This document shows, one piece after another, positions 45,396 through 54,770 of a DNA stretch of 64,000 nucleotides. Under the pieces are notes generated by a model. It ran no database searches and had not been told where the DNA came from. It saw nothing but the letters and a program-made list of their open reading frames with translations. The stretch's first letter is position 1, and each line of letters starts with the position of its first letter. The stretch is from positions 1 to 64,000 of the forward strand of contig JAYOIK010000003.1 in NCBI GenBank assembly GCA_038118725.1, read 5' to 3'. This DNA comes from JADHLJ01 sp038118725. Lineage in GTDB: Bacteria > Pseudomonadota > Alphaproteobacteria > Thalassobaculales > Thalassobaculaceae. The translations under genes were made by a program, and so were the position numbers.

Positions 45396-46252
45396 CCAAG
45401 GAAGTCCTTGGTCCAGCGTTGATAGTCCTCGTCGCGGGTGACCCGCTTCATCAGATCCGCCGACGCGACGCCCTTGAGGTCCTTTGGCTGGGTGCCGTCC
45501 CGCAGCGCCTTCAGGGTGTCATGCACCGCCTGGACCGCGGCCGAAAAGGGTTGATGGCCTTGCAGGCAGATCCGCACGTTCCGCGATGACAGATAGTCGA
45601 GATCCATCATGTCCGGGCCGGCGCTACCGAGTATGAAGGGCAGCTTTATGGCCGCGGCCGCTTTGTCGAGCTCGTCTCGGCTCTTGACGCCGACCAGGAA
45701 GATCGCGTCGACCCCCGCCGCCTCATAGGCCTGGGCTCGCACGATGGCATCGTCGATGCCGGTCACCGCCGCCGCGCTGGTGCGGCCCGCGATCACCAGA
45801 TCCGGGTCCTTGCGGCCCTCTAGCGCGCCTTTCATCTTGCCGACGCCTTCCTCGACCGAGAGCAGTTTGGTCTGGCCGACCGAACCGAAGGGTTGCGGAA
45901 GATCGGTATCCTCGATCGACATGCCGGAGATGCCGGCCATCTCCAATTCCTCGACCGTGCGCTTGACGTTGAGCGCGTTGCCGTAGCCGTGGTCGGCGTC
46001 GACCATCAGCGGGATCTCGGAGGCCCGGTTGATCCGCTGCGCCTGTTGCGCGAATTCCGAGAGGGTGAGAACAATCAGGTCCGGCGCGCCGAGCACGGTG
46101 AAGGACGCGATCGATCCGGCGAACATGCCGATCTCGAAGCCGATATCCTCGGCGATGCGGGCCGAGATCGGATCGAAGACCGAGCCCGGATGGACACAGC
46201 GGTCACCGTTTAGTACGGCGCGGAAGCGCTTGCGACGGTCGTTGAAACGCAT
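45392..46252 (-). CDS. Oxaloacetate decarboxylase, isocitrate lyase/PEP mutase superfamily
   Basis: This 286-aa protein closely follows the bacterial oxaloacetate decarboxylase PA4872 group. The Mg-binding DADHGYG (D85, D87), SIEDTDLP (E114, D115) and SVFDPISARIA at the N-terminus are shared. H233 in QGHQPF sits at the position of H235, which distinguishes PA4872-like decarboxylases from PEP mutases and lyases. The Cys of the isocitrate lyase KKCGH loop is absent. The enzyme would convert oxaloacetate to pyruvate and CO2. ATG with GGAG 7 bases upstream; a repeat-containing gap lies upstream of it. Confidence 0.87.
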   Translation of the reverse strand: MRFNDRRKRFRAVLNGDRCVHPGSVFDPISARIAEDIGFEIGMFAGSIASFTVLGAPDLIVLTLSEFAQQAQRINRASEIPLMVDADHGYGNALNVKRTVEELEMAGISGMSIEDTDLPQPFGSVGQTKLLSVEEGVGKMKGALEGRKDPDLVIAGRTSAAAVTGIDDAIVRAQAYEAAGVDAIFLVGVKSRDELDKAAAAIKLPFILGSAGPDMMDLDYLSSRNVRICLQGHQPFSAAVQAVHDTLKALRDGTQPKDLKGVASADLMKRVTRDEDYQRWTKDFLG

Positions 46253-46318
46253 GGAGAGGCTCCAGAGGTGAATGGATTGCGTGGTTAAAGTTTAGTGTTT
46301 GCCCGTCCGGCGCTAAGC

Positions 46319-46424
46319 CGTCGTACTGGCGCAAGGCAGGACCTCACGGCGCCGGCCATCCCGGTGCTGTCCGCTCGCATGATTTGGCGCGGGCAAGAGG
46401 CCCTGCCTTGCGGCAGGGCGACGG
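46319..46424. repeat. Paired-hairpin repeat, same family as 59.8 kb
   Basis: The left end at 46319 reads CGTCGTACTGGCGCAAGGCA followed by GGACCTC. The right end, up to 46424, reads GAGGCCCTGCCTTGCGGCAG followed by GGCGACGG. The two ends are inverted with respect to each other, with about 50 bases between. The sequence is very like the ends of the tandem units at 59806-60210. It lies in the 46253-46477 gap, where no gene is seen. Confidence 0.75.
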
Positions 46425-46477
46425 AGCGCCGGAGTCGGTCCACAAGGGCTCGAGCATCCGGCCAACGCCCCCGAGCC

Positions 46478-47245
46478 TCAAGAGCGGCCCGCCGAGACAC
46501 CGCCGTCGACCATGTAGACGCCGCCGGTGCAGAACGAGCCTTCGTCCGAGCCGAGGAACAGCATCAGCCGCGCGACCTCCTCGGGCTCGCCGTAACGCCG
46601 TAGCGGGGTGAAGTCGGCCATCGGTTGGGCGTTACCCCGGTTCGGGTTGATGGTGTCCTCAAGGCGGGTGATCATGTCGGTGTCGATGGGCGAGGGGTTC
46701 ACGGTATTGACGCGGATCTTGTCCTTCGCGCCTTCCATGGCGCCGGAGCGCATCAGGCCGATCACCGCGTGCTTGCTGGCGATATAGGGGCTAAGACGGG
46801 GCACCGCCCGTATTCCGGCGGTGGACGAAGTGATCACGATGGACCCGCCGCCGCGCTTGGCGATTTCCGGCATTGTGTATTTCAGGCCCAGCCAGACGCC
46901 GCGCACGTTGACCGCGATGACCTTGTCGAAATCTTCCTCGCTCTGATCCGGAATAAGGGCGATCTTACCCTCGATCCCCGCGTTCAGCAGCGAGACATCG
47001 ACACCGCCGAAGCGCTCGACCGTCGCGGCGATGTAGCCTTTGACCTGCTCGGCGTCGGTGACGTCGGCGGCCATGTAGGCGCATTTGTCTTCGCCGATCT
47101 GTTTGGCCGTTTCGGCGAGCTTGTCTTTGTTGAGATCGACGAGCATGACCTTGGCGCCCTCGGCGGTGAACAGCCGCGCCGCCGCCCGGCCGATGCCGCC
47201 GGATCCTCCGGTAATGATCGCGACCTTGTTGTCGAGCTTGCCCAT
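46478..47245 (-). CDS. SDR family NAD(P)-dependent oxidoreductase
   Basis: This 255-aa classical short-chain dehydrogenase has the cofactor motif TGGSGGIG (12-19), NAG (88-90), the catalytic Ser in VITSSTAG (S140/S141) and YxxxK (Y154, K158). D37 after the second strand (MLVDLNK) favours NAD over NADP. The ATG has GGAGGA 6 bases upstream. The substrate is unknown; homologues include 3-oxoacyl reductases and sugar alcohol dehydrogenases. It lies 225 bases upstream of the oxaloacetate decarboxylase gene on the same strand but is separated by the repeat. Confidence 0.92.
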   Translation of the reverse strand: MGKLDNKVAIITGGSGGIGRAAARLFTAEGAKVMLVDLNKDKLAETAKQIGEDKCAYMAADVTDAEQVKGYIAATVERFGGVDVSLLNAGIEGKIALIPDQSEEDFDKVIAVNVRGVWLGLKYTMPEIAKRGGGSIVITSSTAGIRAVPRLSPYIASKHAVIGLMRSGAMEGAKDKIRVNTVNPSPIDTDMITRLEDTINPNRGNAQPMADFTPLRRYGEPEEVARLMLFLGSDEGSFCTGGVYMVDGGVSAGRS

Positions 47246-47422
47246 GAGGTGTCCTCCCGTCGATGATATGTTCCGGGCATTCAGCCGCTTCCGCCACGCG
47301 CTGGCAAGTCGGTATGACGAGGGACGGGGAAATTGACCGACACCTGGCTTACCGATCGCCTATGTGTTCACGGGCCGGCGATAGGGGAACGGGTCGATGG
47401 TTGAAAGAAGAGAAGGGCTTGG

Positions 47423-47884
47423 ATGAAACGCTTATTGGTCGTGGCCCATATCCCCTCGCCAAACACCCTGAGATTGCGTGACGCCGTGCTCTCGGGGGCT
47501 GGACATCCCGACATCGAGGGGGTCGAGGTGGTGGTGAAAACCCCGTTCGAGGCCGGCCCAGACGACGTCCTGGCCGCGGACGCGATCATTCTCGGGACCA
47601 CCGAGAATCTCGGGTATATGAGCGGTGCATTGAAGGACTTTTTTGACCGGACCTACTACCCGGTGCTGGAGATCGCCCAGGGCAAGCCCTATGCGCTCTA
47701 TATCCGCGCGGGGATGGATGGAACCGGCACCAGGCGAGGGGTCGAGACCATCATCACCGGCCTCGGATGGCGCGCGGTGCAAGATCCGCTGATCTGTCGG
47801 GGCAATTGGAACGAGGACTTCGTCGGCCAGTGCGAGGAACTGGGCATGGCCATGGCGGCGGGTTTGGAAGCCGGTGTTTTCTGA
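47423..47884 (+). CDS. Flavodoxin-like (NAD(P)H:quinone oxidoreductase type) protein
   Basis: This 153-aa protein has the flavodoxin fold: a first strand with phosphate-binding loop VVAHIPSPNTLRL (6-18), the ADAIILGTTENLGYMSGALK segment that would hold the isoalloxazine, and a last helix of the fold. It has no cysteine motif or fused domain. It could pass electrons to a neighbour or act as an NAD(P)H-FMN reductase, but no partner is obvious. The ketopantoate reductase-like gene follows 111 bases later on the same strand. Confidence 0.85.
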   Translation: MKRLLVVAHIPSPNTLRLRDAVLSGAGHPDIEGVEVVVKTPFEAGPDDVLAADAIILGTTENLGYMSGALKDFFDRTYYPVLEIAQGKPYALYIRAGMDGTGTRRGVETIITGLGWRAVQDPLICRGNWNEDFVGQCEELGMAMAAGLEAGVF

Positions 47885-47995
47885 CCAGAGTGTTTTCTTG
47901 ACGTCGGGCGAGACCGACCTGGCCCGCCCTGGCCAAGACGCGGTCGGGCTTTCTATACTCCCGCGTCTCGAACCGGACGGCGGGAGTAGAACGGG

Positions 47996-48919
47996 ATGAA
48001 GATCGCGATCATGGGCACGGGCGGGATGGGAGCCTATTACGGCGCGAATCTCGCCGCAATCGGTCGGGAGGTCGCCTTCATCGCCCGCGGCGCGCACCTG
48101 GAAGCCATCAGGCGCGACGGCTTGTTGCTGACCGGTGATGCCGGCGACCGACTGATTAATCCCGCGGTCGCCAATGATGATCCTCGTGAGATCGGGCCGG
48201 TCGACGTAGTGCTGTTTTGTGTCAAAATCTATGACGTGGAGTCGGCGGCCCAGGCGATCCGACCGCTTTTGCATGATCGCACGGCGGTTATCAGTGTTTT
48301 GAACGGGGTCGATGGTCCGGAGCGGATAGCCTCGGTGATCGGCGAGAACCATGTGCTGGGCGGCGCGGCCTATGCCTCCGCCGTCATCGAGAGGCCCGGC
48401 GTGGTCAGCTACAAAAGTACCATGGCATCGCTGGTGATCGGGGCGCTGGATGGCACCGATGATCCCAGGGCCGAGGCCTTTCGGGAGGTCTGCGAAGGCG
48501 CGGCTTTCAACTGCTCTGTCTCCGATAACATTCTCGGCGTGCTCTGGGATAAGTTCACGCTGCTCGCCACCAATGCCGCGCTTTGTAGTGTGTGCCGGTT
48601 GCCGGTGGCCGCGATCTACGCCGAGCCGGATCTGGTCGCCCTGGCGAGGGCGATGATGGAGGAGATCACGACCCTCGCGCGCGCTCGGGGAATCTCGGTG
48701 ACCGAGGATATCGTCGAGACGTCGATCGCGCGCTCGAAGGCGTTTCCACCGGATATGTTCGCCTCGATGTATCATGATCTGGCCCGGGGCCGTCCGATGG
48801 AACTGGAGGGCCTGTCCGGTGCCGTCGCCCGGCTCGGCGCCGAGAGCGCCGTCGCGACCCCGAACCACGCGGCGCTCCATGCTTGTCTGAAACCCTATAT
48901 GAAGGGAGCGCCCGCATGA
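47996..48919 (+). CDS. Ketopantoate reductase family protein (second copy)
   Basis: This 307-aa NADPH-dependent reductase-like protein begins IMGTGGMGAYYGANLAA and has the family Lys in LWDKFTLLATNAAL. It is distantly related to the protein at 43013-44014. It ends with an ATGA overlap into the enolase-superfamily gene, so the two are translationally coupled. This suggests a pathway in which a 2-oxo acid produced or consumed by the enolase-superfamily enzyme is reduced, which argues against a plain pantothenate role. RBS GGGAG before ATG. Confidence 0.87.
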   Translation: MKIAIMGTGGMGAYYGANLAAIGREVAFIARGAHLEAIRRDGLLLTGDAGDRLINPAVANDDPREIGPVDVVLFCVKIYDVESAAQAIRPLLHDRTAVISVLNGVDGPERIASVIGENHVLGGAAYASAVIERPGVVSYKSTMASLVIGALDGTDDPRAEAFREVCEGAAFNCSVSDNILGVLWDKFTLLATNAALCSVCRLPVAAIYAEPDLVALARAMMEEITTLARARGISVTEDIVETSIARSKAFPPDMFASMYHDLARGRPMELEGLSGAVARLGAESAVATPNHAALHACLKPYMKGAPA

Positions 48920-50361
48920 CCGCGCCAAGGATCAGCGTCCGGGAGATCGAGATTCTTGAACGCCCGGTGGTGCTGCGGCTGCCGTTTCGCTTTGGCGTCA
49001 TAACCTTGCGGGAATGCCCGCAGAGCTTCGCGCGCGTCCTGGTTGATGTCGAGGGTGTCGGCGAGGCCTGGGGCATGGCCGCCGAGGCGCTGGCGCCGAA
49101 ATGGTTCGACAAGAACCCGGAGCTCAGCAACGACGACAATCTGGACCAGTTGCGCGAGGCCCTGAGGATCGCGAGTTCCGCGTATGTCGCCGCAGAACCG
49201 ACGACGGCGTTTGGCTTGTTCCAGGGCTGCTACGCCAACCAGATCGCCAAGGGAGGGGAGGCTGGGTTGCCGTCGCTTGCCGCTGGATATGGTCAGGCCT
49301 TGCTCGACCGCGCGGTGCTGGACGCGGTCTGTGTCGCCGAGGGGAGCACGCTCGTCCAAGCAATCCAATCCAATCTGCCGGGCATGACGACGGAAATGAC
49401 ACCGGAACTCTCGGGATTTGATCTCGACGGCTTCCTCGCCAGGTTGTCGCCGTTGAACAAGGTCGCCGCCAGGCACACGGTGGGGATGATCGATCCGCTG
49501 GTCGCCGCCGATCAAGGCGCCGGGGATCGCCTCGACGATGGGTTGCCCGAAACCCTGGAGGAGGTGATCTCCAGCTACGGTATCCGGCATTTCAAGATCA
49601 AGATCACCGGAGATGTCGACGAGGACGCCGAGCGGCTCTCTCGGGTCGCGGAGACGTTGAACATCATACCGGGTGCTTACGAGGCCTCGATCGACGGCAA
49701 CGAGCAATACACGGACGAAGCGGGTGTACTGGAACTGCTCTCGTGCCTCGACGGGGTGGATAGCCCGGCGCTGCAACGACTGCTGGCCTCGACGATCTAT
49801 ATTGAGCAGCCGATCAACCGGGCGGTCAGTTTGGATACACCGGTGCATGGGATCGCGGCCCGGGCGCCGTTGATCATTGATGAGTCCGACGGTGCCCTTG
49901 ATGCCTTTCCCACGCATCGTCCGCTTGGCTATACCGGAGTTTCCAGCAAAACCTGCAAGGGGTTCTACAAGTCGATCCTGAACGCCGCCCGCTGTCGGCA
50001 ATGGACCGCCGAGGGGGACGGTAGGCGCTATTTCCTCACCGGCGAGGACCTGACCCTACAGGCGGGCGTCGCGCTGCAGCAGGATCTCGCCCTGATTTCC
50101 ATCCTCGGCATCGAGCATGCCGAGAGGAACGGCCATCACTACACCCACGGCATGATCGCGGCGGCCGCGGACGAGCAGGCGCGGTTCCTGGCGGCCTATC
50201 CCGACCTTTACCGCGACCACGACGGTGTTACCTGCGCGCGGATCGAGAACGGGGCCATGTCCTCGGCCGGCGTGCTCGCCAAGCCTGGATGGGGGAGCGC
50301 CGTCACTCCGGATTGGAGCCGCATGACGTCGTCACAATCGCATCGTCGCGCGGCGGGTTGA
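48916..50361 (+). CDS. Enolase superfamily protein (mandelate racemase/dehydratase-like), divergent
   Basis: This 481-aa protein keeps the ligands of the enolase superfamily: KIK (K227, K229) on strand two, D260 in SIDGNEQY, E297 in IEQPI, D322 in IIDES and a second Lys in SSKTCKG (K345). A capping domain of about 200 residues precedes the barrel, longer than in the mandelate racemase group. There is also a long C-terminal tail (about 400-481). Dehydration or epimerisation of an acid sugar or hydroxy acid is likely. Start ATG overlaps the upstream gene stop and follows GGGAG. Confidence 0.83.
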   Translation: MTAPRISVREIEILERPVVLRLPFRFGVITLRECPQSFARVLVDVEGVGEAWGMAAEALAPKWFDKNPELSNDDNLDQLREALRIASSAYVAAEPTTAFGLFQGCYANQIAKGGEAGLPSLAAGYGQALLDRAVLDAVCVAEGSTLVQAIQSNLPGMTTEMTPELSGFDLDGFLARLSPLNKVAARHTVGMIDPLVAADQGAGDRLDDGLPETLEEVISSYGIRHFKIKITGDVDEDAERLSRVAETLNIIPGAYEASIDGNEQYTDEAGVLELLSCLDGVDSPALQRLLASTIYIEQPINRAVSLDTPVHGIAARAPLIIDESDGALDAFPTHRPLGYTGVSSKTCKGFYKSILNAARCRQWTAEGDGRRYFLTGEDLTLQAGVALQQDLALISILGIEHAERNGHHYTHGMIAAAADEQARFLAAYPDLYRDHDGVTCARIENGAMSSAGVLAKPGWGSAVTPDWSRMTSSQSHRRAAG

Positions 50362-50373
50362 GTTGGAGGCACA

Positions 50374-50838
50374 ATGACGACGGCAATCGGCGATATCTAT
50401 GTCGACGGTGACGCTTGCCCAGTAAAGGCCGAGGTGGTGCGCGTCGCCGAGCGTCACGCCATGACGGTTCACATGGTCTCGAACGCCTATATGCGGCTCC
50501 CCGAGAGCCCGCTGGTGCGCCGGGTCGTGGTCTCCGACGGTTTCGACGCCGCCGATGACTGGATCGCCGAACGGGCAGGGGAGCGCGATATCGTGATTAC
50601 CGCCGATATCCCATTGGCTTCACGCTGTTTGGAACGCGGCGCCGATGTGATCGGGCCCACCGGTCGTCCTTTCGATCGTCAGAATATCGGCAACGCCATG
50701 GCCATGCGCGAGCTTAAATCCTTCCTGCGCGACACTGGCGAGATTCGCGATCACGCCCCGGCCTTCGCCAAACAGGACCGTTCTCGGTTTCTGCAAAAGC
50801 TCGAGGAAGCCATTCAGGCGATCAAACGCCGCCCCTAA
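50374..50838 (+). CDS. YaiI/YqxD family protein (DUF188)
   Basis: This 154-aa member of the DUF188/UPF0178 family has IYVDGDACPVK at the start, VVSDGFDAADDWI, DIVITADIPLAS and the GRPFDRQNIG segment. The fold is PIN-like, and the conserved Asp cluster (D9, D12 and the central DAADDW) suggests metal-dependent RNase activity, which is inferred from fold only. It lies 12 bases after the enolase-superfamily gene with GGAGG before its ATG, so it is probably on the same transcript. Convergent with the acyl-CoA synthetase gene. Confidence 0.93.
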   Translation: MTTAIGDIYVDGDACPVKAEVVRVAERHAMTVHMVSNAYMRLPESPLVRRVVVSDGFDAADDWIAERAGERDIVITADIPLASRCLERGADVIGPTGRPFDRQNIGNAMAMRELKSFLRDTGEIRDHAPAFAKQDRSRFLQKLEEAIQAIKRRP

Positions 50839-50879
50839 GGGTGTCGCGGCGATCGGAGGATGACTGCGTTCGCGTGGGC

Positions 50880-52970
50880 CTATTCGCGCGGGATGATCAG
50901 CGCGTCGACCGCGACCGCGCCCTTGGGCAGAACGATGAACGGGTTGACGTCGATGGATTCGACGGTCTCGGCGTTGGCGGCTGCGAAGACGCTGAGTTTC
51001 GAGAGCGCGTCGGCCAGCGCGTCGATGTCCGAGGGCGGCGCGCCACGCACGCCGTCGAGCATCGCGCGTCCGCGAATGCCGTCGATCATCCGCCGTGCCT
51101 CGTCGGCGCCGAAGGGCGCGACCCGGAAGGTCACGTCCTTCAGGACCTCCACGAAGACCCCGCCGATGCCGAACATCACCACCGGGCCGAAGACCGGATC
51201 GCGGACCACGCCCATGACCGTCTCGACACCGCCGTTGATCATCTCGGCGACGATAACTCCGTCGATCCGGGCGTCCGGCTTTGCGGCGCGGGCACGCTCC
51301 AGCAGCGTGGCATGACCCTCGCGGACCGCGGCCTCGCCATCGACGTTCAGCAGCACGCCGCCGATCTCGGTCTTGTGCGGCAGATCGGGCGAGGCGATCT
51401 TCATCACGACGGGGCCGCCGAAGTCGCGCCATGCGGCGACGCAAGCCTCGGCGTCGTTTGCCAGGGTCTCACGGGCAACGGGAATCCCGGCGGAGGCGAT
51501 GACCCGCTTGGCCTCGTGCTCGCCGACGGAGCGCTCCGGCGCCGGCAGCGCGCCGGCGGGTAGAGCGGGCGGCGCGTCAGGGCGACCGCGCTCGAATACC
51601 TCGCCGAAATAGCGCAACCCCGCCATCGCCCGCACCGCCAGCGAGTGATCCTCGAAACAGGGATAGCCCAGCGCCTCGTATTTCTTGCGGCCCTCGGGGG
51701 TGGCGATCATGCTCATCATCAACAATTCGTCGGGATATTCCTCGCGCAGGGCCGTGAAGATCTCAAGCGACAATGCCCCGGTGAATTGCGAGACCGGCAG
51801 GCTGGCCATGTAGAGGATATGCGCGTCATAGCCGCCCTCGTTCATCACGTGGCGCATGCTGTCCTCGAGGAAACGCCGCTCGTTCAGGACCTGACCGGTG
51901 AAGTCGACGGGGTTGTTGACGCCCGCAAAGGGAATCAGATCGAGGATCTTCTTCTGGGTCGCGTCGGGCAGGGGGGCCACGTCAAAGCCGCGCTTGGTCG
52001 AGGCGTCGGCGAGTTGCACGCCGATGCCGCCGGAAATCGTCTGAAGCCCGATCTTGTTGCCCTTGGGATAGCGTCCGAACTGACAGGCATAGGCGAGGTC
52101 GGCCATCTCCTCGGTGGTCTCGGCCCGATAGGCGCCGTATTGCAGGAACAGACCGTCGAAAACCGCGTCCGCCCCGGCGAGCGAGGCGGTGTGCGAGGCG
52201 GCGGCCCGGGCGCCGGCCTCGGTCGCCCCGACCTTCATGAAAATCACCGGCTTTTCTGCGGCCCGCGCCTTGTCCAGCGCCCGGCACATCCGCTCGGCAT
52301 CCTTGATACCCTCGGCATAGGCGACGATCACGCGAATACTGTCGACCTCAGCGTAGTATTCGATGACCTCGGCGACATCGACATCGACCTCGTTGCCGGT
52401 GGTCACCCAGTGATTGGTGCCGACGCCCCGGTTCTGGGAAATGGTGAAAAGATGTCCGCCATAGGCGCCGCTCTGGGTGACGATGCCGATCGGCCCTGGC
52501 GGCACCTTGAGGCTGGCGAGCGTGTTGGCGAAGGTGCCGAACCAGCCGATATCCAGGGTGAAGACCCCGAGACAGTTCGGGCCGACGATCCGCATGCCGC
52601 TTTCCCGCGCGATCCGCGCGATCTCCGCCTGGGCGTCGAGACCGGCCTCGCCGATCTCAGCGAAACCCGAGCTGAAGACCACGGCGCTTTTCACGCCCGC
52701 GTCGGCGCATTCCTGGATGACATCCAGCGCGACGGCGGCGGGGACCGAGATCACCACGCTGTCGACCACCTCCGGCACGTCCTTGATACTGGGATAGGCC
52801 TTCAGGCCCTGCACGGTCTCTCGGCCCGGATTCACCGGATAGAGTCGGCCCTGGTACTTGCCTTCAAGCATTGAGTAAACCGGCCGTCCGCCGATCCGCG
52901 CCGGCGCGTCGGAAGCTCCGATAACGGCGACGGATTGGGGCCGCATGAGCGGATCGAGGGAATGAGCCAT
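50880..52970 (-). CDS. ADP-forming acyl-CoA synthetase (acetyl-CoA synthetase, fused alpha/beta)
   Basis: This 696-aa fusion is built like NDP-forming acyl-CoA synthetases. An N-terminal CoA-binding domain (VAVIGASDAPARIGGRP; YPVNP) is followed by a ligase CoA domain with the phosphorylated His in AASHTASLAG (H260). The C-terminal ATP-grasp domain starts near residue 480 (LPAPERSVGEHEAKRVIASA) and includes PVVMKIASPDLPHKTEIGGV and GIGGVFVEVLKD. The reaction is reversible acyl-CoA + ADP + Pi to acid + ATP + CoA. The acyl group is unknown; acetate, or aryl and branched acids in relatives. ATG 52970 follows AGGA. Confidence 0.92.
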   Translation of the reverse strand: MAHSLDPLMRPQSVAVIGASDAPARIGGRPVYSMLEGKYQGRLYPVNPGRETVQGLKAYPSIKDVPEVVDSVVISVPAAVALDVIQECADAGVKSAVVFSSGFAEIGEAGLDAQAEIARIARESGMRIVGPNCLGVFTLDIGWFGTFANTLASLKVPPGPIGIVTQSGAYGGHLFTISQNRGVGTNHWVTTGNEVDVDVAEVIEYYAEVDSIRVIVAYAEGIKDAERMCRALDKARAAEKPVIFMKVGATEAGARAAASHTASLAGADAVFDGLFLQYGAYRAETTEEMADLAYACQFGRYPKGNKIGLQTISGGIGVQLADASTKRGFDVAPLPDATQKKILDLIPFAGVNNPVDFTGQVLNERRFLEDSMRHVMNEGGYDAHILYMASLPVSQFTGALSLEIFTALREEYPDELLMMSMIATPEGRKKYEALGYPCFEDHSLAVRAMAGLRYFGEVFERGRPDAPPALPAGALPAPERSVGEHEAKRVIASAGIPVARETLANDAEACVAAWRDFGGPVVMKIASPDLPHKTEIGGVLLNVDGEAAVREGHATLLERARAAKPDARIDGVIVAEMINGGVETVMGVVRDPVFGPVVMFGIGGVFVEVLKDVTFRVAPFGADEARRMIDGIRGRAMLDGVRGAPPSDIDALADALSKLSVFAAANAETVESIDVNPFIVLPKGAVAVDALIIPRE

Positions 52971-53231
52971 GGTGAGATATCCTGAAAAACAAGGGCGAGG
53001 CCGTAGGTTAGCCAATGCCATGGTCCCGCGAAACCCGCATCCAGGCCGCGGTCGTTATTGATCACGTGGGAGCGCGCCGGAGTAATGCGCTTGTCCGCCG
53101 TCCTAGCGGAACGGTTGACGGCGTGTCGTGCTTGGCGCTGGGCCATGGGCGATGGTCTTCTTGCCAGGGAAATCAACCGGTCGATATCATGCTCGGGCGG
53201 AAACGCTTCATAAGCCCGGACTGGAGTCGAT

Positions 53232-54038
53232 ATGAGCACGCTAAGCGATGCGGAACTCGCGACCTATCGGCGGGATGGACTGGTCGTCCCGGAGTTTAGG
53301 CTCGACGGGGATACACTCGGAACCCTGCGCGAGGTGCTGGACGAGCTGTTGGCCAAGAATCCCGAGGCCGACCGGAACATCATCATCTGCCCGCACCTTT
53401 CCGGCTATGGCCCGTTGGCGGTCGAGGGGGACCCGGTCTGGCTCGAGATCGCGCGCCGCCCGGAAATCCTCGACATGGTCGCCCGGATCATGGGGCCGGA
53501 TGTGATCCTCTGGGGCACGACGATATTCGGCAAACCCGCCGGCACCGGCCAGGTGATCCCCTGGCACCAGGACGCCCCGCATTGGCCGATCGAGCCCAAG
53601 GCGACCACCAGCGTGTGGATCGCGCTCGACCCCTGCACGCCCGAGAACGGATGCCTTCGCTATATCCCCGGCACCCATGGCGGCGAGGTTCCGCATATCA
53701 GCATCAATGACAAGCCCGAGGGCAAGGAGGCGGCGGTCCGGTTGATCCTCGACCCCGAGGCCGTGAGCGAGGACAAGGCCCGCGACGTTCTCTTGGAGCC
53801 CGGCCAGATGGCCATTCTCGACACCTGGCTGGTGCATGGCTCGAACCCAAACCGATCGCCCAACCGCCGGGCCGCCTTCGTGTTGCGTTTCATGCCGGCG
53901 ACCTCGTTTTTCGATCACGCCAATGGCGACGAGGCGGCCCGACGCGCCGGCGCGATCACCGACTACAACAGCCGCCCGCTCTATCTAATGCGCGGCGAAA
54001 ACGTGGCCGGAAACGACCTCGCCATCGGGCATGGATGA
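53232..54038 (+). CDS. PhyH (phytanoyl-CoA dioxygenase) family protein
   Basis: This 268-aa Fe(II)/2-oxoglutarate dioxygenase belongs to the phytanoyl-CoA hydroxylase/ectoine hydroxylase group. The metal triad is WHQD (H112, D114) and the distal His in LVHGSNPN (H202), followed by the 2-oxoglutarate-binding Arg in the NRRAAF segment. CLRYIPGTHGG is typical of the family. It is an isolated gene convergent with a DUF938 gene. It could hydroxylate an acyl-CoA or a small amine; the neighbouring acyl-CoA synthetase makes a CoA-linked substrate one option. Confidence 0.9.
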   Translation: MSTLSDAELATYRRDGLVVPEFRLDGDTLGTLREVLDELLAKNPEADRNIIICPHLSGYGPLAVEGDPVWLEIARRPEILDMVARIMGPDVILWGTTIFGKPAGTGQVIPWHQDAPHWPIEPKATTSVWIALDPCTPENGCLRYIPGTHGGEVPHISINDKPEGKEAAVRLILDPEAVSEDKARDVLLEPGQMAILDTWLVHGSNPNRSPNRRAAFVLRFMPATSFFDHANGDEAARRAGAITDYNSRPLYLMRGENVAGNDLAIGHG

Positions 54039-54047
54039 GGGCTGTGC

Positions 54048-54683
54048 TCAAACCCGCTTGAACACCACCGAGAAGTTGTTCGAGGGCATGTCGATCACCC
54101 GGTCCAGAATCAGCCCGGCTGTCTTGGCCAGCGCCTCGATATCGTCGAGATCGCGGACGCCCCACGCGGGATCGCGAGCGCGCAGCGAGGCGTCGAAGGC
54201 GGCGTTGCTGTCGGTGGTGTGGACGCCGCCACGCTTGAAGGGGCCGTAGAAATGCAAGACCCCGCCCGGTGGCAGAATGCGACCGGCGCCGGCGATCAGG
54301 CCTTGGGATGTCGACCAGGGGGAAATGTGAATGACATTGGCCGAGGTGATCGCGGTGATGTTGTCCTCGGCCCGAACGTCCCATTCGGGCGCGGCGGCGT
54401 CGATGGCGCGTGGAGGCAGGGGCCTGGGCGGGTCCATGTCGGCGATCCAGGCGGCGATACTCGCGCGTTGGCCCGGATCCGGGTCGCTTGGAAGCCAGAG
54501 GCGCGGCGCCAGGGCCGGCGCGAAGGCGCTTGCATGCTGGCCGGTGCCGCTTCCGATCTCCAGGATCGTGCCGGTTTCCGGAAGGGTCTCGCGCAAGACC
54601 TCCAGGATCGCGGCGGCGTTGCGGCGGGTGGCGGGGGCGTCCCGGCGCGCGGTTTCTGAATTTTGAGGTGACAAATCGGACAT
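54048..54683 (-). CDS. DUF938 family SAM-dependent methyltransferase
   Basis: This 211-aa class I methyltransferase fold protein has the SAM motif ILEIGSGTGQHA and the DUF938 segments WLPSDPDPGQRASI and NVIHISPW, plus SNNFSVVFKR at the end. DUF938 members have no firmly established substrate. The ATG at 54683 gives the family start (SDLSPQNSETARRDAP). An extension to 54737 is poorly supported. No good RBS is visible. It is divergent from the terB gene. Confidence 0.9.
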   Translation of the reverse strand: MSDLSPQNSETARRDAPATRRNAAAILEVLRETLPETGTILEIGSGTGQHASAFAPALAPRLWLPSDPDPGQRASIAAWIADMDPPRPLPPRAIDAAAPEWDVRAEDNITAITSANVIHISPWSTSQGLIAGAGRILPPGGVLHFYGPFKRGGVHTTDSNAAFDASLRARDPAWGVRDLDDIEALAKTAGLILDRVIDMPSNNFSVVFKRV

Positions 54684-54770
54684 GACCGCACATGTAGTTG
54701 ACCTCGGGCGGAGGGGCAACTCCTTCACACGAAGCAACCAGGCGAGCGCGGACAGGGAGAGACGGTCATC

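Noticed and set aside
46253..46477. Small open frames between oxaloacetate decarboxylase and SDR genes
   Set aside because: They translate the palindromic repeat and have no start signals or conserved residues.
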